A DNA stretch of 64,000 nucleotides, taken from Gamarada debralockiae. Taxonomy: Eukaryota > Ascomycota > Leotiomycetes > Helotiales > Hyphodiscaceae. The DNA is taken from assembly GCA_002803225.1 (NCBI GenBank), contig NXFV01001374.1, positions 33,350 to 97,349 of the forward strand, in the 5' to 3' direction. A program made the translations under genes and the position numbers. The first letter of the stretch is position 1. Each line of letters starts with the position of its first letter. This document shows positions 57,687-64,000 of the stretch, in pieces. A model generated the notes under the pieces. That model did not search any database. It was not told where the DNA came from and saw only the letters and a list, made by a program, of their open reading frames with translations.

Positions 57687-59669
57687 ATGGATTCAATGGC
57701 CGACGTACATCCCCTCCAAGCTATACAGTCAACGATCGGTGCAGCAGGTGGCGATCCTCGTCCATTGCAGCGCACGTCTCTATTCAACAACGCGAACGAT
57801 GGACCCGCCAAGATAATCGCCAAGGTCTCAGGTGTGCAGAGCGGCGGTAAGCGCGAAGATGACGGTCCTTACTTCACGAACAACGAAGGAATTCCATTCC
57901 CTGATCCTGCGCACAGCAAGACGGTCGGGGGACTGCCATTGGCCAGCGATACGTTTCTGTTCCAGAAACAGCAGCACTTCAATCGTAGCAAGAATTTAGA
58001 GCGTGAGCAGTGATCTCCAACTCTGCCATCCAAAGAGTACATCTAACGATACCAGGAATGGTACATCCCTGCGGGAGTGGAGCTTTTGGCTACTTTGAAA
58101 CCACGGCTGATGTATCTGACTTAACCAAGGTACATACTTCTTAGCCTATTCCGCATAGAAATTTCGTTGACGAAGCACAGGCCAACTTTCTCAATGGGAA
58201 GAACACCAAAACGCCAATTTTTATGCGGTTTTCCACCGTTACCCTCGGACGAGAGTTTCCTGACCTTGCTCGTAATCCTCGTGGTTTTGCCATTAAGTTC
58301 TATACAGGAGAGGGAAACTACGATATTGTGGGGCTCAATTTCGTATGTAGCCGTCTTTCACACGTTTCCAGATACTTCTAGCTTATTCAACAATAGCCTG
58401 TATTCTTTTGTAGAGACCCCATCCAGGGTCCTGATGTGATACGGTCTCAATCTCGAAATCCTAAGAATTTTCTCTTGGATTATGATTCGCTTTTCGATCT
58501 CCTGGCCCTTACACCAGAAGCGAATCATGCTGGTATGATGTTCTTCAGTGATCACGGGACACCAAATGGATGGTGTAACAACCATGGCTATGGCTGCCAC
58601 ACTTTCAAATGGGTTAACAAGGAAGGAAAATTCGTGTATATCAAGTACCACTTCTTGGCTAAGCATGGCCAGAAGCAGTTTACTGCTCCAGAGGCAATGA
58701 AAATCAGCGGAGAGGATCCTGATTACTCAAAGCGTGAACTGTGGGAAGCGATGGAGAAGGGCCATGAAGTCGAGTGGACCGCTAACGTGCAGATTATGCA
58801 GGCAGAACAAGCAGATGCAAACATCTTGGGGTTTGACCCATTCGACGTTACCAAAGTCTGGCCACGAGCACAGTTTCCGGTCAGTTGCCCTAAACCAACA
58901 ATTGACTTCTACTGACATGATGCAGATGCACGAATTTGGTAGGCTTGTGCTTAACAAAAACCCTGAGAACTTCCATCGCGACGTCGAACAAGCTGCATTT
59001 TCTCCTGGTAGCATGGTTCCAGGTATTGAAGATAGCCCCGATCCGCTACTTCAATTCCGCATGTTCTTCTACCGCGATGCGCAATATCACAGAATTGGAG
59101 TCAACCTTCACCAAGTCCCTGTGAACTGCCCCTTCATGGCTGGTTCCTACAGTTCGCTGAATTTTGACGGCCTGACCCGCAACGACGCAAACCATGGTGG
59201 GAATCCACAATACGTACCGAACTCTTTCAAGCACAAGTTTCGTTCTGATACTGCAGAGATCCCGTATACCGTGGCCGATAATGTTGTTTCCAGGAAGAGC
59301 CATTACCATCATGAAGGCAAGCTTTCTGACTACGATCAAGCGCGCGAGTTGTATACACGTGTCATGTCTGAGTCCCAAAAGTACAGCTTGCATTACAACA
59401 CTGCAAATTTGCTTGCACTCGTCAGTTCTAAGGTCATCAAAGTTGGCTATCTGGCGCAGTTGTGGAACATCGATCCCACCTACTCCTGGGCTGTTTTTGA
59501 TATGCTTCTGGAGGTGGCGAAAACGGGCGAAGAGGGATTCGCCTTTGTCGACGTGCAGAATCGAGCCAAGGGTGCAGAGTTAGCAGGTAAAGAAGCAAAG
59601 TTCCGTCCAAGTATGCCAGAAGAGAGATTGGTCGGGTTTGTGCCGGTAATGGGAATCTATAATATGTGA
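57687..59669 (+). CDS. Catalase (haem, monofunctional)
   Basis: Five exons (57687-58002, 58056-58129, 58181-58342, 58397-58879, 58926-59669) encode 592 residues. Phases fit and each junction restores conserved text. The distal His is in ERMVHPCGSGAFGYFETT. Core blocks are RFSTVTLGREFPDLARNPRG, FAIKFYTGEGNYDIVGLNF, FFCRDPIQGPDVIRSQ and the Asn-containing NNHGYGCHTF. The haem-ligand region is LQFRMFFYRDAQYHRIGVNL, with the proximal Tyr kept. It splits H2O2 to water and oxygen. Variations from the usual motifs are HPCG for HAKG and FFYRDAQ for FSYPDTH, so this is a divergent paralogue. There is no signal peptide or SKL tail, so it is probably cytosolic. Confidence 0.92.
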
Positions 59670-60701
59670 AAGCCATACAATAGACATATTCCACAAGTTG
59701 ACAAATCGCCCTGATTGTTTTACATACTACTTTTATCTTGTCTATCTGGAATAAAATTAAATAAGCCCAGGAAAAAAGGGCTACTGTCTCTCAACATTAC
59801 TAGAGATTTAAGCTTCGAGAACATCGCTGAGGCGTAGTCAAAGCTTAACGTAATAAGTAAGACGAAGATAAATAATACTTAATATGCTACTAACGCGCCT
59901 CTACACAAGTCCTACGAGGAAAAGATCTATGATTAGAATTTTAAAAGGCCACTAATATTATTTAGGCGTTACAAACAGAATAATATTACTTGTGTTGAGA
60001 TATTAGTGATTTAGCAGCGCAGGTTAAAATGATAGGAATTTTCGCCTCACAGGGATGTGGGTGGTTTACTGTCATTACGTCCTTGTAAAGGACCAAACAC
60101 TCCGGACTCTCGGTTGCTCAGAACCAGCTTGAGACACCTATCAGCTGTAGCGTGGAAACTAGGGCGATCGCAGCTATTTATTCGGGTCATTTCGTTTGTG
60201 GCATTCAAACCGTGCCACGTTTTACGGGTGATGTAGCCTTTTAAGTCGGTATCTCTGGGGTGCCTCGAACCGGTTCTGTCATGGTATCGTCCCTTGCATA
60301 CCATATATGCCCCTTCCAACAGCCATTCTCAGCGCGTGTCTCGGTGGAGCCTACCAATAAAGCAGTCATAGCACTCTACGACTTGGCTTACCTTCGCTGC
60401 CGCTCGCATCACCGATTCACTACTTACTTGCTGACTTAAAAGCAATTGATCCACCACCAACGATTTGCTCAAGTGCTGGGTTTTTCGAAATGGATTTGGC
60501 TTACACGGTGTGTTTATGATTTCTAGTGCTCATGTTTGACTGACTACTCCACTTCTGAAACAACATAGCTAGCACAAGGAGTCTACCACAAAGAGATGGA
60601 ACCAGCCCAAACAGGATCCAATATTTTTTCAAAGCTCAGGCATTTTGTGTCTGGCGTCTTGGAGCTGGTAAAACTCCTTATACAGGCGTAAATAACGCAC
60701 T
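59670..60701. other. Intergenic region
   Basis: About 1 kb of AT-rich DNA (59740-60030 especially). A 90-residue minus ORF (60047-60319) has no domain. Nothing supported. Confidence 0.4.
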
Positions 60702-61519
60702 TTAAGTGGCTAAAGGCCGTTTGGAATCTACTGTGCCCTTCGACTTCGACGACTCAGGTGACCCTTCAGCTTTCTGTGCTTTGTCTGGATTGTTCGTGAT
60801 ATCGATGGAATGCTTCGTGTCTGAATTCGAGAGTCCCTCCTGCTTTCCCGATATCGTACCCCAAGAACCTTGAGGTTTTGAAGCAGCTGCCTACGGTGAA
60901 AATCTCGTTAGTCATTGACTTGCTCTGGCACGCGGAGAAGCTCACTTTGTCTTCCACGTCTTCATAACCTTTTGTCGGAGCCTTATCCACAGTGCCTTGC
61001 TTCAAACCTGCCTCGCTCGATAGCCGTCGCTTTTGAAAACCTTTCGAATCGGGGTACTGCTGCACCATATTGCTCTTCTCTGTGCTTGTGCCTGTAGTCT
61101 GCTGGGAGTCCTGATTCTCGCGATCCGGCTCCGTATTCGGATGCAGACCGCGCTGCTTCCTTTCCAGATGTGCGGAATCGTTCCTGTTCGTGCTCTGCGG
61201 TGTACTGAACTCCAGCGTATGTTCTTTTGATGGAGCTATAATATATATCGCACCTCCAACAGCCAGAGCGGCGCCCGCAACGAATTGCCTTTGCATAGGT
61301 GGATAAGCTTGACACCCAGCACATGAACTGTGAAACAAAACAAAATAAAGCAACGTACCATTTCTTTCGAATTCCATCTGCAGAAAAAAATTCTCCAAGT
61401 CTATTTGGACTTTTGTTACTATAGTGTCGGTTCGCTGAATATTTTTGACAGGCGGCCACAAAGCCTGGAGACGTAACTAGTCGCTTCGTCAAATGGAGCG
61501 GTGCGGTTTGGAAAGGCAT
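60702..61519 (-). CDS. Mitochondrial membrane protein of unknown function
   Basis: Three exons (61519-61359, 61288-60946, 60890-60702) encode 230 residues. Introns start GTACGT and GTGAGC and end AAAG and GTAG. The N-terminus MPFQTAPLHLTKRLVTSPGF, AACQKYSANRHYSN is a probable mitochondrial presequence. One hydrophobic segment follows (QFVAGAALAVGGAIYIIAPS). The rest is polar. The C-terminus has DTKHSIDITNNPDKAQKAEG and SPESSKSKGTVDSKRPLAT. I recognise this tail as a conserved pattern of small ascomycete mitochondrial proteins without known activity. No enzymatic motif. Probably an inner-membrane protein with a single pass. Confidence 0.8.
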
Positions 61520-61947
61520 TCTCGTCGTTCTTGAAGTTACGTTGCGGCGCTGTTTCCTTTTTTAAAACTTTTCTTTTGCAATGCATAGCAACAACAAGAG
61601 CAAAATATTTGGGGTTTCAGGTATTCAGAGGTCTAGCTGACCGCATGACGTAACCTTAATAGTAATCAACACGAGCTTCAAGCGGTCATTACATCACATT
61701 TTATTACCCATATAGCCCATAGACTACTTTCGTACAGCGCGCAATAATCTAACCTTTTGTATCTGTGCACCTCTCGAATGTGCTACCAAAACAAGGGAAA
61801 TTAACCAATAGAACTTCAAAGTTTTACTACTTCTTACTATATTAGGGCTAAACAGATCTGAGAAGCTCAGACGCAAAAGGTCAGATTATTTGGGCCTGTA
61901 CGAAAGTATGTGGATGTCGTGAAACATGATTGTTGGATAATTTCGAT
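61520..61947. other. Intergenic region
   Basis: Upstream of the mitochondrial protein and downstream of the SDR relic. No feature is seen. Confidence 0.4.
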
Positions 61948-63290
61948 CTAGTTATCTTTATCCCAACGAACTAAGGTGTCCGGCCCTAGCTTGTCCTTGA
62001 TAATACGTTCGCTCAGGTCCCACAGCGCGGCGCCTAAACTTGGGTCTGCGTTCCCTGGCTTGCCCTAAATCAATATCAGCTGAGCGGAATTTATCACGAG
62101 GCAAATTGTAGTTCCTGCACAACTCGGGAACGCGAGCGGGCCGGTACGTTACAGGGTCATTGAGGTAATAACCGTTCCAACCCTTCTCCTCAACTTCCGG
62201 ACTAGTTGCCGCGTATCTGTCCAAATATCTCGTCAGTGAAGCCAACAGTGTAATACTTTGCTTGGTGCTTGATAAGCTGCAAAAAGACAAGGACTTACAG
62301 TGCACTATATGAACCCTGCTCAACATTTCGACCCCCAGCGAGCGTGATGGCCGTAATAATCTTACCAAAAAGACCTGGATACGCATCTTTCCATTGCTGC
62401 TGCATTGCCGTGTTTTACCTGTCAAGCATAAGTACATCCTCATTTAGAGGGGTATCGGCAATCCCTACAGCACCAGGATGCACAGAGAGCGCGTAAATGT
62501 TGTCATTATTCTTCTTAATGACTCGTTCACATATGCCGTATTTGACACCCAAAATGATAGCCAGTTTTGCCCTGCCGTACAATTCAGTATTGCCCACTTT
62601 CGGGTCATTGATCTGGTCGAGGGATGCAAAATGCACGACCGAAGGCGCAGTTCGATGCATTTCGGAAGCTTCGGCCGGGCGCAGGCGTCTCCGGGATTTG
62701 GGATGTCTTTCGGAGCAGCGAATAGAGCAGGTTTACCGCATAGAACTGACCGAGCCAGTTCACGCCAAAATGCCTGTCGATATCATCTGCATCTGTTTCG
62801 TATTGGTTTACGTTAATCCCAGCGCAGAGTATGAACTATAGATCCGGGTCAGCAAAGCCCTAGCGATAATTCCTCTTTCCTCTCAAGGGCATCCTTACTA
62901 GGTCTAGGCGTTCTTCTCGCTTGGCAGGTCGGTGAATACCTCCCTCACATTCTTGAGTGAGCCTAAGTGGCAAGGCACCCACTCAATCATCGCATGGTCT
63001 CCAACGTCCTGTTTGATTTTAGAGATGGCATCGGCACCTTGCTCCTCCTTGCGATTGACCATGATAACGCGGGCCTTATTCTGCGCAAATGCCCGTGCAA
63101 CCTCGTAACTAGTCAAGTAACGTTACCTCAGCTACAAAAAGCGATCTAGCAAGAGATCGATGCACTCACCCTATACCGAGAGCGCCACCTGTAACGATGG
63201 CGACTCGGCCATCAAGATCGTGAATCTCCTTCTTTGGCCCGACCACCGGCTGGAGAACTGATTGTATGATAGAGAATGTTCGAGCTGATA
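61948..63290 (-). pseudogene. Short-chain dehydrogenase/reductase, decayed
   Basis: Minus-strand blocks follow a fungal SDR in order. They are DLDGRVAIVTGGALGIG (cofactor glycine motif, with a good intron after it), YEVARAFAQNKARVIMVNRK, WVPCHLGSLKNVREVFTDL, KREERLDL and FILCAGINVNQYETDADDID. Then come FGVNWLGQFYAVNLLYSLLR, MHRTAPSVVHFASLDQINDP and the active-site ELYGRAKLA (Y-x3-K). NIYALSVHPGAV, NTAMQQQWKDAYPGLFGK, YAATSPEVEEKGWNGYYLND and an end near 61948 (LWDLSERIIKDKLGPDTLV) complete it. Frame changes fall near 62925, 62690 and 62425 inside conserved text, and no ATG is found before the first block. Intact relatives reduce or oxidise alcohols and ketones using NAD(P). Confidence 0.78.
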
Positions 63291-64000
63291 GAACAGATCG
63301 ATATATGGTAGTTTACAGTATTATAGAGAACCTTTTTCCCTTACGGAGTTGTAAGAGACTATGCGGCGTAAGCGTCAGGGTTGAAGGAAAGAAGGGACTT
63401 GCCTTTTGCAACGATTTATTCCAAACGGAATGTTACTGACGTCACGTAACTTGTTGTGTATGACCGTGAATGGATTTGATTTTATGCGCACTCATCGTGC
63501 TCTGTATGGTGTGTAGACGTCTGCACTTTCAATTCGATGAGGCAACGAGTGCATCATCCACACCAAATGGGCCATATACTTCGTACTCGACATACCCGCT
63601 CATATCAAAAAAGTCTAGGCGGATAATTCGAATTCGCATTGGCAAGACGCCAAAGTAAGCAATCAGTTCACGCCTACTGACAGAAGGCGACATATTTTAT
63701 GACGCCATAGGACTGTTTTCTCCGAGTCATAGAAGTTATAATGACGCCGAAGAAGATGCCGATACTGACCATACGATTTCCCCGCCCTCCTACATTGGTT
63801 GATTTACCAACGGACTATGAGGGTTTTCGGCTCGTCAAGCTGCTAGAATTGGCAGCACAGGTAGTCAATTGTTCCAGATGCACTAGTTGCTATGACAACG
63901 GTTGTGTACCCTTATCTCTGGTTCTGGCAACCCTCCAATTTCCTTCCTTAGAGATATCTATGAATATATGATTTTACCACACAATATCGTCTGATTCGAC
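63291..64000. other. Window end, nothing assigned
   Basis: ORFs at 63470-63658 and 63741-63971 (76 residues, with CSRCTSCYDNGC) have no recognised domain. A gene could start here and continue beyond the window, but I cannot support one. Confidence 0.3.

Noticed and set aside
63741..63971. 76-residue ORF near the window end with CSRCTSC
   Set aside because: The Cys spacing alone does not define a finger, and the gene context is cut off.
1..64000. CRISPR arrays, bacterial-type operons and rRNA genes
   Set aside because: No regularly spaced repeats, ribosome-binding-site-led gene strings or rRNA sequence seen; the window is eukaryotic nuclear DNA.

Overview
The window is nuclear DNA of a filamentous ascomycete. 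It has short GT-AG introns (about 45-120 bp) with CTAAC-type branch sites, secreted glycoside hydrolases, NLR-like (STAND) genes, GPI-anchored Ser/Thr-rich proteins and long non-coding or decayed stretches with C-to-T-type damage that looks like RIP. The gene set suggests Leotiomycetes, but that is a guess from protein style, not a phylogeny. Exon coordinates were derived by hand from splice signals and reading-frame continuity.

Layout. 0-8 kb: start of a flavin monooxygenase (-), an RBM8A/Y14-like exon-junction protein (+), an amidase pseudogene (-), a GPI-type GH5 glucanase (+) and a decayed MFS/monocarboxylate-type transporter (+). 8-13 kb: gene-poor DNA with a tRNA-Leu(CAG) broken in its T-loop, inverted tRNA fragments and a 322-bp TIR element. 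13-29 kb: carboxylesterase (+); a 1,714-residue NACHT protein with a ZZ finger (-) sharing a 0.65-kb promoter region with an AAA+ ATPase (+); the ER retention receptor ERD2 (+); a GH76 mannanase (-). 29-33 kb: decayed DNA with two diverged copies of an unknown gene and a RIP-like Ada-domain relic. 33-43.7 kb: GPI-type Cys-rich protein (+), RNase T2 (-), Helo-like/ankyrin protein (-), kinesin-8 (+). 44-48.8 kb: a damaged C2H2 zinc-finger gene, a small hypothetical ORF and a tiny fold-back element. 48.8-53.4 kb: a 12-exon gene joining a SesB-type alpha/beta hydrolase, ankyrin repeats and a CorA-like membrane domain. 55-64 kb: hemerythrin protein (+), catalase (+), a mitochondrial membrane protein (-) and an SDR pseudogene (-).

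Common themes are housekeeping genes (Y14, ERD2, kinesin-8) set among accessory genes. Three separate loci look like fungal self/non-self or immune-receptor genes: NACHT-ZZ, Helo-like-ankyrin and SesB-ankyrin-CorA. The last is the most unusual object here. At least four enzyme or transporter genes are decaying by frameshift or stop.
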